Source of the DNA: CAVYGN01 sp963796325
GTDB lineage: Bacteria > Spirochaetota > Brevinematia > Brevinematales > JAOACQ01
Direction of reading: 5' to 3'
NCBI GenBank assembly: GCA_963796325.1
Contig: CAWCLF010000001.1
Span: 1,426,001-1,490,000, forward strand
Length of the DNA stretch: 64,000 bases
Shown here: positions 8,102 through 17,214 of the stretch, piece after piece
Numbering within the stretch: position 1 is the stretch's first letter
Layout: each line of letters starts with the position of its first letter
Made by a program: the position numbers and the translations under genes
The notes under the pieces: generated by a model
The model's database searches: none
What the model saw: only the letters and a program-made list of their open reading frames with translations
What the model was told of the DNA's origin: nothing

Positions 8102-8919
8102 CAAAATTATTATTTATTTTACTTTTTTTGCTTTCGGCAGCATCCGGCTTTTCAATCGAAAAGGGAATGAAACCGTCGAAATATATTATCAAAGACGGTG
8201 AATTTCTAAAATATTCAATTGTCCAGGGCGGCAAAAAAACCGGGGATTTCTACATGGTTAATACATTTAACAGTAACGAAAATATGATTAAAACTTATAT
8301 GTATTACCGCAGAGTAAGCACAAAAGTCAATATGCCCGAACATTATACCAATTATAATTCCATTATGCTGGTATCCAACGGTTCTGTGAAATATTTCGTG
8401 GACGATTCACTTACAAATTCAATAATCGACAAAGTTAAAGGCCCTGTTTTCGGCGAAATGACTGTAGATGAAAAAACACTGACCGCCTTTTATAAAGTGA
8501 AAATGTGGGATGGAAAACAAGTTGAAGAATCTAAAAGCAGGGTTACAATAGACACCAATGTTCCGCTTTGGAATTGGAATGAAATTATGTTTCTGGCATG
8601 CAGATATGTCGATATGGATGCGGGAGGAACCATAGGTTTCTTTGTCCCCCTGCATGTGAAGGGCTTTTTTAAGGGGAGATTCAATAAAATTAATGAAGAA
8701 GTATTGGATACTGAAGCAGGCCGGTTTAAGACAGCCAAATTCGGTTACTCGATGGGAGATTTCTTATTAGGGTTGCTGATGAGCATCTATACAAAAGATT
8801 ATTATTTCTGGATAGATAAAGAAACCGGCGTGCTGGTTAAAATGACAGGATCGGACAATGCAACCGCCGCTCTTGAATTTGCCGGCGTCTGGGGTGATAC
8901 AAACTCAATTTCAAATTAA
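8083..8919 (+). CDS. secreted DUF3108-like protein
   Basis: A 278-residue protein with a Sec signal peptide (hydrophobic core about 9-22). The mature part is beta-rich, with ILKDGEFLKYSIVQGG-like opening strands and a C-terminal VLDTEAGRFKTAKF ... YYFWIDKETGVLVKM segment, the pattern of DUF3108 periplasmic proteins. Function is unknown; some relatives are tied to outer-membrane or lipid homeostasis. GGAAGGAG lies upstream of the ATG inside the end of the Met-rich gene. It is probably co-regulated by the ArsR-type protein at 7218. Confidence 0.7.
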   Translation: MHNLSVTKLLFILLFLLSAASGFSIEKGMKPSKYIIKDGEFLKYSIVQGGKKTGDFYMVNTFNSNENMIKTYMYYRRVSTKVNMPEHYTNYNSIMLVSNGSVKYFVDDSLTNSIIDKVKGPVFGEMTVDEKTLTAFYKVKMWDGKQVEESKSRVTIDTNVPLWNWNEIMFLACRYVDMDAGGTIGFFVPLHVKGFFKGRFNKINEEVLDTEAGRFKTAKFGYSMGDFLLGLLMSIYTKDYYFWIDKETGVLVKMTGSDNATAALEFAGVWGDTNSISN

Positions 8920-9079
8920 ATGTCCGGAATTATTCCGTACACACCGCCCGGCTTCAATGTCATAATTTAAAAGACCTTTCAATAAACCGGAAGGGTATAA
9001 GAGGAAGGTTCAAATTTGCCTAATCAAAAACGGTTTATTATTTTACTATTAAAATGAAGATAAAGGGGCAAAACAATAT

Positions 9080-9510
9080 ATGAGAAAAATCATCGTATCG
9101 GTAAATATGTCTTTTGACGGATTTATGTCGGGAGCTCCGCCGGATGGAGTAATCAAGGAAGATCAAGGGGTTATGTCTTATCACCTTGACTGGATCATGC
9201 CCGGTGTCCGGGAATCGGATGAAGACCAGAAAAACCTGTTCGACGAAGTAGACACTATTTTACTGGGCAGGGTTACCTACGAAGGTTTGAGGCAATTCTG
9301 GCCTGGCGCCGAAGGCGAATGAGCTTCACAAACGCCAGCCTGATAGACGAGTACCGCATCCTGGTTCATCCTGTTATTCTGGGAAACGGCAAGCCTCTAT
9401 TTGCAAACATAAAGAACCGGCATAGTCTGAAACTGGCAGACATTAAGCGGTACAGCGGGGGAGCGGTTTTATTTCATTATAGGATTTCTACATACCCTTC
9501 TGTTCCATGA
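9080..9510 (+). pseudogene. internally deleted DHFR/RibD_C family gene
   Basis: The first frame (9080-9322) gives a normal family N-terminus: VSVNMSFDGFMSG, ILLGRVTYEGLRQFW. It then breaks at GAEGE-stop. A second frame (9319-9510) gives the family C-terminus: LIDEYRILVHPVILGNGKPLF. About 70-90 residues of the middle (fold core and GKDI-type loop) are missing compared with the intact relative at 6489-7043. A deletion that also shifted the frame is the simplest explanation. The 3' end runs into the end of rph. Confidence 0.8.
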
Positions 9511-12089
9511 ATGCGAATTCGTTGCCCGTCTTTTATCAGTTTGGTAGCATTTTCTACTCCCACAACAGCCGGCAAGCCATATTCACGTGCGATAACTGCT
9601 CCATGGGTCAAGAGCCCGCCGACTTCGGTTACCAGGCCTTTTACGGATACAAACAATGGCGTCCAGCTGGGGTCGGTAAAGCAGGTGACTAATATATCTC
9701 CATCTTCTATATCAGCATCTTCAATGTTCAAGATGACACGCGCCCGTCCCTCTATAACTCCGGAAGAAACAGCCAGACCTGCAATAGCTTCGGCCGGGAG
9801 ATTTTCTCGTTTATACTCGCCTGCAAAGATTTCACCATCAGACGTGATAACACGCGGGGGAGTCAGTTTTTCATATAATTTGTACTCGTCTTTTCGTTTG
9901 CCGATGATCCGGCAATCAAGTTTATTTGTGCGTACGGCTTCGCTAAGTTCTTCAAAAGTGAGATAGTATATATCTTCTTTTTCATGAATAACGCCGGCTT
10001 GTACGAGTTGTCCGGCTTCTTTCAGTAAAGCCTTCTTATAAACGAAGTAGCGATTGATCATGCCGTATTTTGGATATTCACGATAACCTATGAAATTCCG
10101 GATCAGGCTTATCATTCGTTTTGTCTCTCCGGCTTTTCGTTTACCATCCGGCAGCTGCCTCAACCGGTCTAATAACTCCTGTTCTTTTTTCATAGCTTCC
10201 TGCCGTCCTTGCTCGAATTTCCGATTGCCGGAACCAGGCTCGAAGTTTTTGATATTACTGAGAATCATGGTGACAAGTGCTGCCGGTTTTTCGCTCCAGC
10301 GGGTTTTAGTAATATCGATTTCCCCGACACATCGCATTCCGTATTTGTCGAGATAAGCATAGACAGCGTCCCGGGATTCCTTTCCGCCATCAAACTTGAC
10401 CAGTTCATCCAAAAAGTCATCATCTTTTACATGTTGTAAATACTCAATTACTTCTGCATAATGGCGAATCACATCTGCGACATCCAACAGCGCCAGGCCC
10501 ATTTCGGAAGTGATATTGTTCGGTACAGATTGAGAAAGCGCGTCTGCTGCGTTTTTTTCAACTAACCACTTCATCATTTTTCTGTTGATCCATGACGAAG
10601 CATACATAGCAACCATAATCACATCCGAACTTTGCGGGTTAAATAGAATCTTCTTTAATTGCCGGATATCTTCCAGAATAAAATCAAATAAATCCGCTCC
10701 TGATTTCGTTTGAATGTTTTGTTTTAACTCTTCTATCGATGTTTGACTGCCTTTAATCAAATCAGGAACGATTGCCGGATTGTTTTCGAATTGCGACAGA
10801 TAACTCCAGGACATTACTTTATCGCCGTTAATGTGACCCGGCACTTTTTTATCATCCGGCGACGATTTGATAAAATCCTCCCGCTTTACGATGGGCATGA
10901 GTGCGTCTTTCATGAGCGGATCGTGTTGCCCCATGACATCTAATAATGTTTTTCTGCTTACATGTGAAGCCAGTTGTTGCGTGACATCAACAAACAACCT
11001 TCCTCCGGCTTTAAACATGGGCCGAAAAGCCGTTAACTGGAATAAAGATATTCCCAGCGGTTTCATGGGATCGGTCATCATTTGTTGATGACCGACAGAT
11101 ATGTAAACGTGATTTTCCTGATCATTCGCTTCAGGGATGGGGTATAAAGCAGTGATCGGCCGGCTCTGGACAATATAAAACGTATCATCAGCCAAACACC
11201 ATTCGATGTCCTGTGGGCTGCCGAAATGTTCTTCGATCTTTCTGCCCAGGCGCTCAAGCTGTAAAATTCTCTTATCCGCCAGCACTTGCCTGTTCTGCCT
11301 CCCGGGCTCAATTTCCTGTTCTTTCGTACCGCCGTCTTTCAAGGCATAAACAGCCAGCTTCTTGGCGGATATTTTCTTATCGATAACCTTGCCGTTGCAC
11401 ACTTTATAGTTATCAGCATTCACCAGGCCGGAGACCATGGCCTCGCCAAGTCCGAATCCGGCATCGATGGATGACACTTTCCTGTTGGAAGTGACGGGAT
11501 CGGCAGTAAACAAAATTCCTGCCGCCTGCGGGAAGACCATCTTCTGGACAACCACAGACATGCGGACCTTACGGTGGTCGAAGCCGTTTTGAAGGCGGTA
11601 AATTACTGCCCTTTCGGTAAACAGCGATGCCCAGCACTTGCTGATATGCTTCAGGATCGCCTCCTTTCCGATAATGTTCAAATACGTATCCTGCTGGCCT
11701 GCAAAGGAGGCCGCCGGTAAATCCTCTGCAGTTGCGCTGGATCGAACTGAACAGGCATTTTTTTCATCAAGCCTGGAGAGGCGGCGGGTGATCTCTTCAT
11801 TAATGTCTTGAGGAATGGCTATCCCTTCGATGACCCTGCGAATCTCACCGCTGAGTTCACCGATTTTATCCCGGTCTTCCGCCTTTAGAAGCGATAACCG
11901 GTCAAGTAATTCGTTAATCGACGGCGTTTCCCCAATGATTCTTTTAAAGGCCTCGGCAGAAATACAAAAGCCATCCGGCACGCGTATTCCTTCAATCCTG
12001 GAAAGCTCCCCCAGGTTCGCTCCTTTACCTCCGACAGCCATGAGTTTTGTTCTGTCAATATCCTGAAAACCAAGCACAATGGAACTCAT
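9477..12089 (-). CDS. rph: rifampicin phosphotransferase (PEP synthase-like)
   Basis: Predicted to inactivate rifamycins by ATP-dependent phosphorylation, using ATP to phosphorylate a swivelling His. It has 870 residues in the Rph order: ATP-grasp domain (about 1-320; SVRSSATAEDLPAASFAGQQDTYLN, GILFTADPVTSNRK), rifampicin-binding domain (about 325-750; ISVGHQQMMTDPMKPLG) and His domain with GGLLTHGAVIAREYG (His829). As I recall the Bacillus/Listeria Rph proteins, similarity is close over the whole length, unlike housekeeping PEP synthases. A GTG at 12098 also opens the frame, but AAAGGAG lies 8 bases before the ATG at 12089. The similarity suggests transfer from Firmicutes. Confidence 0.85.
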   Translation of the reverse strand: MSSIVLGFQDIDRTKLMAVGGKGANLGELSRIEGIRVPDGFCISAEAFKRIIGETPSINELLDRLSLLKAEDRDKIGELSGEIRRVIEGIAIPQDINEEITRRLSRLDEKNACSVRSSATAEDLPAASFAGQQDTYLNIIGKEAILKHISKCWASLFTERAVIYRLQNGFDHRKVRMSVVVQKMVFPQAAGILFTADPVTSNRKVSSIDAGFGLGEAMVSGLVNADNYKVCNGKVIDKKISAKKLAVYALKDGGTKEQEIEPGRQNRQVLADKRILQLERLGRKIEEHFGSPQDIEWCLADDTFYIVQSRPITALYPIPEANDQENHVYISVGHQQMMTDPMKPLGISLFQLTAFRPMFKAGGRLFVDVTQQLASHVSRKTLLDVMGQHDPLMKDALMPIVKREDFIKSSPDDKKVPGHINGDKVMSWSYLSQFENNPAIVPDLIKGSQTSIEELKQNIQTKSGADLFDFILEDIRQLKKILFNPQSSDVIMVAMYASSWINRKMMKWLVEKNAADALSQSVPNNITSEMGLALLDVADVIRHYAEVIEYLQHVKDDDFLDELVKFDGGKESRDAVYAYLDKYGMRCVGEIDITKTRWSEKPAALVTMILSNIKNFEPGSGNRKFEQGRQEAMKKEQELLDRLRQLPDGKRKAGETKRMISLIRNFIGYREYPKYGMINRYFVYKKALLKEAGQLVQAGVIHEKEDIYYLTFEELSEAVRTNKLDCRIIGKRKDEYKLYEKLTPPRVITSDGEIFAGEYKRENLPAEAIAGLAVSSGVIEGRARVILNIEDADIEDGDILVTCFTDPSWTPLFVSVKGLVTEVGGLLTHGAVIAREYGLPAVVGVENATKLIKDGQRIRIHGTEGYVEIL

Positions 12090-12120
12090 ACGTTTCACTC
12101 CTTTGGCAATTCCTTGGAAA

Positions 12121-12138
12121 CGGGGCCGTCCAGCCCCG
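12121..12138. promoter_or_regulatory. GC-rich perfect inverted repeat upstream of rph
   Basis: CGGGGC and GCCCCG form a perfect six-base dyad around CGTCCA, 32 bases upstream of the rph start codon. Inverted-repeat elements precede rifamycin-inducible genes in actinomycetes; whether this one acts similarly is unknown. It could also be a leader hairpin. Confidence 0.4.
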
Positions 12139-12314
12139 GAACATCGGAGCCGTAGCCCAATAATCGTAATTCTAAAAAATCCAGAAACAATTTTAAGGAG
12201 TATGACATGTTTCTTCCAGAATCATCAGCATGAATTTTACTGTTGCCATTAATTCGATCCTGATTTGCCTTTTATTACGGCGGGTGGTAATATTTTTGTT
12301 ATCAGGGGGTAATT

Positions 12315-12662
12315 ATGATTACAGGCGCCCATACGGTCATTTATAGCGCCAATCCTGAAAAAGACCGTGAATTTTTCCGCGACGTATTGAAATTTCCCTA
12401 TATCGATGCGGGCGACGGGTGGCTTATTTTCGGATTGCCGCCGTCGGAAGCCGCTATCCATCCTTCTCAGGAAAGCAATATAGAGGAATTCTATCTTATG
12501 TGCGACAGCATCGATGAACTGTCTTCCCGCATGAAGGATTTAAATGTCAAGTGCAGTCCAATACAAAAGAATTCCTGGGGCTTTTTGATAAAAGTGACGC
12601 TTCCGGGAGGAGGAGAACTGAAGATTTATCAGCCGCTGCATGAAAGCCCGGGAAAAAAATAA
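12315..12662 (+). CDS. VOC (glyoxalase-like) superfamily protein
   Basis: A 115-residue single-domain vicinal-oxygen-chelate protein with two beta-alpha-beta-beta-beta units. The opening GAHTVIYSANPEKDREFFRDVLKFP and the LPGGGELKIYQP ending are typical. Possible metal ligands are His at the N-terminal strand (about residue 6), His53 in AAIHPSQ and Glu near the end, but the reaction cannot be told. AGGGGG precedes the ATG, and a membrane protein gene follows after 12 bases. Confidence 0.82.
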   Translation: MITGAHTVIYSANPEKDREFFRDVLKFPYIDAGDGWLIFGLPPSEAAIHPSQESNIEEFYLMCDSIDELSSRMKDLNVKCSPIQKNSWGFLIKVTLPGGGELKIYQPLHESPGKK

Positions 12663-12674
12663 CAAGGAGGGCAT

Positions 12675-13124
12675 ATGACAAGGGAAATATTTCTAATACT
12701 TAATCTGGCCGTTGCATTTTATAACGTGGGAACAATCTGGGCGATGGAAATCGATATCTTCAGAAACTGGAAAGTCCTTGACCCGGAGAATTTTCATGCT
12801 GTCCAGGATATTCATTGGAAAAAACTTCCGTACTGGATTTTTATCCCTCTCGGACTTGCTTTGGCAGGTTCAATAGCTTTATTATGGTATTATCCTCCTG
12901 TAATTCCAAAATGGGAAATCTGGTTCCCGTTCGGATTTCAAATCATATCCCACATCCTCACTTCAATTTTCTGGGGACAGTGGCAGTTCAAACTTTCAAA
13001 GGACCAATCAGGAGGTAAGAGCCTTTATCTTGCTAAAATATTAAGGACTCACTGGATAAGGACGGCTTTATGGAATGCCAACGGCCTCATGCTGCTGTAT
13101 ATGACAATCCAGACATTTATGTGA
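12675..13124 (+). CDS. four-helix membrane protein, unknown function
   Basis: A 149-residue integral membrane protein with hydrophobic segments near 5-25, 53-73, 80-102 and 128-148. Trp-rich loops (WAMEIDIFRNW, DIHWKKLPYWIF, HWIRTALWNANG) give a layout like small DUF1772-type or anthrone-oxygenase-like membrane proteins, but I cannot assign it. AAGGAGG precedes the ATG. It probably shares a transcript with the VOC protein gene. Confidence 0.65.
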   Translation: MTREIFLILNLAVAFYNVGTIWAMEIDIFRNWKVLDPENFHAVQDIHWKKLPYWIFIPLGLALAGSIALLWYYPPVIPKWEIWFPFGFQIISHILTSIFWGQWQFKLSKDQSGGKSLYLAKILRTHWIRTALWNANGLMLLYMTIQTFM

Positions 13125-13245
13125 TCAGGGCGCTCGCCATGATCAGGGTTCATCTTAAGACATCTCATTTATATAAGATAAAAGAGATTGCGGAAGGCAT
13201 TATTGCCGTATAAAATAATAATGAAAAATAACCGAGAGGACTATA

Positions 13246-14298
13246 ATGGACTTAAGAAAAGAATTGAATGATATTATTCCTTATATGCCCGATATGATCA
13301 AGGAAGGCGCAATAAAACTGAATTCGAATGAAAATCCTTCAGGAGTTGCTCCTAAAGCGATAAAAATAATAAAGAGCCTTGCTCCGGTCATGAACTTTTA
13401 CCCTGACGGAAGCTGCTTAAAATTAAAACAAAAACTTTCTCTGAAATATTCATTAAACCCCGAAAATTTTATAATAGGAAACGGGTCGGATGATATTATT
13501 ATGATTATTGCAGGAGCATTTGCCGGGCATGACAATAATGCAGTAACTTCGGAGACGACGTTTTCATCATACACTTTCGCGGTAAAATATTTCGGCGGGG
13601 CTGTAAAATATGCAGAAATGAGAGAAGGCCGATTTCAACTGGATGAAATCTTACAAAAAACAGATAAAAAAACACGATTAATTTTTCTCTGCAACCCGAA
13701 TAATCCGACCGGAACTTATTTCAATCATAATACCCTATCGGATTTTATGAAAAGAGTTCCTGAAGATGTCCTGGTAGTTATCGATGAAGCCTACAGGGAA
13801 TATGTCAAAGCCCGGGACTATCCGGATACCCGGAATATGCTCGATGATTTCGATAACATGATAATATTAAGAACATTTTCAAAAATATACGGACTTGCGG
13901 GATTAAGGGTTGGATACGGCATGGGCAATAAGGCGCTGATCGAATGCCTAGATAAAACAAGAGATCCCTTCAATGTTAACGCAATGGGGCAGGAGGCTGC
14001 CGCAGCCGCCCTTTTCGATACCGGATTTATTAAAAAATCGGTTGAAATTAATGAAGCAGGGAAAAAATACCTGTACAAGGAATTCGAACGCCTCGGTCTG
14101 GCATATTATCCTTCGGAAACGAATTTTGTTTTTGTTACGATAAACAAGGACAGCATCGAAACGTTTGAAAGATTACTGGAACTGGGCGTAGCGGTCCGGC
14201 CTATGAAAAGTTTCGGCGCCGATAACGCAATCAGGGTTACCGTCGGAACCGCCGGCCAGAACGAATTTTTTATAAAACAGCTTGAAAAAATTCTGTAA
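13246..14298 (+). CDS. hisC: histidinol-phosphate aminotransferase
   Basis: PLP enzyme of fold type I that converts histidinol phosphate and 2-oxoglutarate to imidazole-acetol phosphate and glutamate in histidine synthesis. It has 350 residues, normal for HisC. Visible are KLNSNENPSG, CNPNNPTGT (149-157), VIDEAYREY (Asp180 to the PLP nitrogen), the Schiff-base Lys213 in RTFSKIYGLAGLRVGYG and the C-terminal RVTVGT. It is not in a his operon here, so a broader aromatic aminotransferase role is possible. GAGAGG precedes the ATG. Confidence 0.9.
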   Translation: MDLRKELNDIIPYMPDMIKEGAIKLNSNENPSGVAPKAIKIIKSLAPVMNFYPDGSCLKLKQKLSLKYSLNPENFIIGNGSDDIIMIIAGAFAGHDNNAVTSETTFSSYTFAVKYFGGAVKYAEMREGRFQLDEILQKTDKKTRLIFLCNPNNPTGTYFNHNTLSDFMKRVPEDVLVVIDEAYREYVKARDYPDTRNMLDDFDNMIILRTFSKIYGLAGLRVGYGMGNKALIECLDKTRDPFNVNAMGQEAAAAALFDTGFIKKSVEINEAGKKYLYKEFERLGLAYYPSETNFVFVTINKDSIETFERLLELGVAVRPMKSFGADNAIRVTVGTAGQNEFFIKQLEKIL

Positions 14299-14318
14299 GA
14301 CGACCCCGGCGGCCGTCT

Positions 14319-15038
14319 CTATAATCTGCCGAGCCTGAAAAACTTTATGGAAACAAGGACATCCCATGCTAAAATCGACAGCCCTCCCGCCAGCGCCGGT
14401 ATCATTGTGATTTGACTCAGCCCCAGAACAAAAGAAGTCAATATCTCAAACACCAGAAGAGAAGAGTATCCTATAATACCTAATATGGAAGTTATTTTTC
14501 CGAAAACGCCGCCCCTGAGCATAACGACCGACATGATTATCCCTGCTATTTCCCCTAAAGAAAATGCGATGAATGTGCCGGGCGAGTGGCTCCTGCCGGC
14601 GGCCAGCATCGCCCTGCCTGCGGCTTCAAGAACGTTTTTATCGGCTGCGCCGGACGCCGACTTGTAAAGCGTAGATAGTTCGAGCATTGAAAACGCTCTG
14701 TTAGTGGCAAAAAAAACGGCGAGTCCGATTACCGTGAGAACAAGGGCAAGGCCCGCCGTACCTTCGCTCACCTCCCTGTGGGCGCCGAAGAGGGCGAAGA
14801 CAATGAAAACGGAAAATAAGTTCAGGAAAATATTGATCAGGCCTAAATTGCGCATTCCCATCAGGGGATTCCTGTTAAAAACCTCGAACCAGCCGTTTAC
14901 GCTTAAACCGCTTGACGATATTCCCCCGTCCGGGAGGTTCGTGACCAGTATTTCAACGATCCCGGCAATGATCGTTAAAATTGCGGCAGCGCCGCCGAGC
15001 CTGTAAACCGCTTTCCATGAATGTGAAGAATCCGCCAT
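14319..15038 (-). CDS. DUF4386-type membrane protein
   Basis: A 239-residue protein with six or seven hydrophobic helices. The opening SWKAVYRLGGAAAILTIIAGIVEIL and the LARMRNLGLINIFLN-like second segment fit the DUF4386 family; function is unknown. An upstream in-frame ATG at 15101 exists, but GGAGGAG lies just before the ATG at 15038, so that start is used. The gene converges on hisC with a 20-base gap that contains an imperfect GC-rich hairpin and could end both transcripts. Confidence 0.72.
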   Translation of the reverse strand: MADSSHSWKAVYRLGGAAAILTIIAGIVEILVTNLPDGGISSSGLSVNGWFEVFNRNPLMGMRNLGLINIFLNLFSVFIVFALFGAHREVSEGTAGLALVLTVIGLAVFFATNRAFSMLELSTLYKSASGAADKNVLEAAGRAMLAAGRSHSPGTFIAFSLGEIAGIIMSVVMLRGGVFGKITSILGIIGYSSLLVFEILTSFVLGLSQITMIPALAGGLSILAWDVLVSIKFFRLGRL

Positions 15039-15135
15039 AAGGCTCCTCCGGTAATTACAACAGCCCTTATTATAATAGGTGAAATGTGACAATGCAAACA
15101 ACTACCGGAAGAATGCCATGGCTTTCATTCAGGGG

Positions 15136-15591
15136 TTATTTTATGCCTGCAGCCGCATCTTTGAAAGCTTTAATGAGCAAATTCCTCTGTTCATCCCCGG
15201 TTTTTCCATAATTTTTTAATTTATCGATCTGCTGGAGCGCCGCTATGATATATGCTTCACCCATATATTCCCTTGCCTCCGGGAAATCGGGTTTAATTTT
15301 CAGAGCTTTCCAGTAATTTTCAAGAGCTTCGTCCATAAACCCCAGTTTGCGCTGCGTATGGGCAAGCATATTGAGAATTTCGGGATTGTTCCTGTCCATA
15401 TCGTTGGCTTGCTGGAAATACTGCAATGCCGCATTAAAATCCCCGGCTTTATCCGCAGCGACTCCTTTATCGTATAGCGCATTGGCCGAATTACTGCCGC
15501 CTCCGCCGCCGGATGCGATAATTACAACAGGCAGCGAAAAAACAAATGCTCCCGCTAATAAAATGAGCAGAATAGATCTCTGTGTCTTCAT
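15136..15591 (-). CDS. exported tetratricopeptide-repeat protein
   Basis: A 151-residue protein with a Sec signal (hydrophobic core about 7-25) and a GGGGG linker. Two to three TPR units follow (ALYDKGVAADKAGDFNAALQYFQQA; PEILNMLAHTQRKLGFMDEALENYWKALKIKPD; FPEAREYMGEAYI). It is a periplasmic scaffold for protein contacts; the partner is unknown. AAGGAGG precedes the ATG. It shares direction with the DUF4386 gene, 97 bases apart. Confidence 0.8.
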   Translation of the reverse strand: MKTQRSILLILLAGAFVFSLPVVIIASGGGGGSNSANALYDKGVAADKAGDFNAALQYFQQANDMDRNNPEILNMLAHTQRKLGFMDEALENYWKALKIKPDFPEAREYMGEAYIIAALQQIDKLKNYGKTGDEQRNLLIKAFKDAAAGIK

Positions 15592-15748
15592 AAGTATTCC
15601 TCCTTATTTTGGAAATTGCTTATAATAAATTCTACTAACCGGCACAGCAGGGAGTCAAATTCTGATCCGCCGTCTGTTTTTGACTTTTTAATATCGTTTT
15701 ATTAGCTTTTTAAAGGTTTACTATTGGAAAAATATATAGGAGGAAATT

Positions 15749-16150
15749 GTGAAGAAATTCGGAGCGTTATGCTTACTTGCCGTATCATCAGCTTTATTTT
15801 TTATTATTTCCTGCAACACTTCCGGCGGGATGGGCGGCAGCAGCAGCGGAGGAGGAGGAGGAGGGACGGGCAGTTCTTCGAGTTTTTCGGGGCCGACCGC
15901 CGGCGTCAGCATTGTAGACTTTAATTTTGTCCCGGCAAGCATCACGGTGCTGACCGGTACTATGGTCACCTGGAACAATACGGGCGCTGTTACACATACA
16001 GTCAAATGCACCAACGGCCCGGACTCTTTATTTTATAGCGGAAGTATTTCGCCGGGGCAGAGCTACAGCATCGTGCTGACGAATACGGGAACAAACGCGT
16101 ATTACTGCACGATCCATGGGTTTACCGGCATTGCGATAGTAACGAATTAA
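15749..16150 (+). CDS. plastocyanin-like cupredoxin lipoprotein lacking the usual axial Met
   Basis: A 133-residue lipoprotein: lipobox IISC (Cys22), a Gly/Ser linker to about residue 48, then one cupredoxin domain. Type-1 copper ligands His83 (AVTHTV), Cys120 and His123 (YYCTIHGF) are present. The fourth position, normally Met in CxxHxxM, is Thr126. Such a site could still bind copper with altered colour and potential, or be impaired. The start is GTG at 15749 with AGGAGG six bases upstream. Role in electron transfer or copper binding is inferred. Confidence 0.83.
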   Translation: MKKFGALCLLAVSSALFFIISCNTSGGMGGSSSGGGGGGTGSSSSFSGPTAGVSIVDFNFVPASITVLTGTMVTWNNTGAVTHTVKCTNGPDSLFYSGSISPGQSYSIVLTNTGTNAYYCTIHGFTGIAIVTN

Positions 16151-16210
16151 GAGAGCTTCAAATATCCCCCCGGCAGGCAAAACATTTTATTAATGTTTTT
16201 TCTGAAATTA

Positions 16211-16254
16211 TTGACAAAATGTTTTACCTTGATATAATATTTACCAAGGTAAAA
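16211..16254 (+). promoter_or_regulatory. consensus promoter overlapped by a MarR-type dyad
   Basis: TTGACA (16211-16216), a 16-base spacer and TATAAT (16233-16238) are both perfect consensus hexamers. Perfect 10-base arms TTTTACCTTG (16222-16231) and CAAGGTAAAA (16245-16254) flank the -10 box. A repressor bound there would block RNA polymerase, which fits autoregulation by the MarR protein encoded next. Confidence 0.8.
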
Positions 16255-16292
16255 TGTTAACATAAGTAAAATATAATTTCAGGAAAAATCTA

Positions 16293-16730
16293 TTGGATAA
16301 TAATAGCGATTTGACCAGAGAGCTGATCCAGACTTTTCAGCAGTTCCAAAATCTGGGTTTTAAGCCGGCGGATATCAATATCAGGCCGAGCGAAACAAAA
16401 CTTTTATATACCCTTACACAAATGATTTCAAAAGACATTGAAAATATTAACATTACCGATTTAAGCTTAAAGCTCGATATCACGCCCGCCGCAGTTACTC
16501 ATATGACAGACTCCCTGGTTCTTAAAGGATATGTCGAACGGCATAATTCTATTAAGGACAGGCGGATCGTTTTAATAAAACCGACCCGGGAGGGATTGAT
16601 AATTATTCAGTCGATGAGAGAGGATTTTTATAACAAATGCAAAGCCCTGACGGATTTTCTCGGGGAGGATAACACAAAAGAACTTGTCAGGCTTATGTCG
16701 ATAACGAATAATTATTTAAAAAATAAGTAA
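16293..16730 (+). CDS. MarR-family transcriptional regulator
   Basis: A 145-residue winged-helix dimeric regulator. The HTH reads ITDLSLKLDITPAAVTHMTDSLVLKGYVER and the wing HNSIKDRRIVLIKPTREG; the DRR motif is typical of MarR. The start is TTG at 16293 with AGGA 8 bases upstream. It lies under a promoter with a strong inverted repeat. The next gene follows after 38 bases and may be its co-regulated partner. The ligand is unknown. Confidence 0.9.
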   Translation: MDNNSDLTRELIQTFQQFQNLGFKPADINIRPSETKLLYTLTQMISKDIENINITDLSLKLDITPAAVTHMTDSLVLKGYVERHNSIKDRRIVLIKPTREGLIIIQSMREDFYNKCKALTDFLGEDNTKELVRLMSITNNYLKNK

Positions 16731-16768
16731 ATAAATATAAGGAAAATTTTAAACAAGGAGACGCGAGC

Positions 16769-17197
16769 ATGCAGAGGATAAGCGAGGAAATAATTTTATC
16801 CTGTCCGAGGGAAACGGCTTTTAACGAAATATCAAAAGCGGAATTTATGAAAAAGATCGATCCTGCCGACCTGAATTCTGAAATATTATTCCGGAATGAT
16901 AGATTGGTCCGAACGATTTCAAAAGGCACGCCGTCCGGCGATGTGGAACTGGAATGGATAGTTATTCCGGAGAATTTTACAGTGGTTATCGTCAGGCAGC
17001 CGCCTTTAGCACCCTTCATATACCAGCTTTCCATAAAATGCCTCTATAAGCATGAAAGCGGGACATTATTGAGGCATATAAATGAATTCGAGCTTGATGA
17101 TAATAATAAAAACAGGGAAGAAATGATTTCTTCCTATATAAAAAAGAATGATATTCAAAATCTGCAGAAAACCCGGGATTATTTCAATAATAATTGA
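16769..17197 (+). CDS. SRPBCC-like (START-fold) small protein
   Basis: A 142-residue protein with a pattern of the SRPBCC/START superfamily: an opening strand EEIILSCPRETAFNEISKAE, central strands VELEWIVIPENFTVVIVRQPP and LLRHINEFEL, and a long C-terminal helix. These proteins bind hydrophobic ligands. AAGGAG precedes the ATG. It is probably in the same transcript as the MarR gene. The assignment rests on pattern only. Confidence 0.6.
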   Translation: MQRISEEIILSCPRETAFNEISKAEFMKKIDPADLNSEILFRNDRLVRTISKGTPSGDVELEWIVIPENFTVVIVRQPPLAPFIYQLSIKCLYKHESGTLLRHINEFELDDNNKNREEMISSYIKKNDIQNLQKTRDYFNNN

Positions 17198-17214
17198 ATT
17201 CCGGCGGCATTCTC

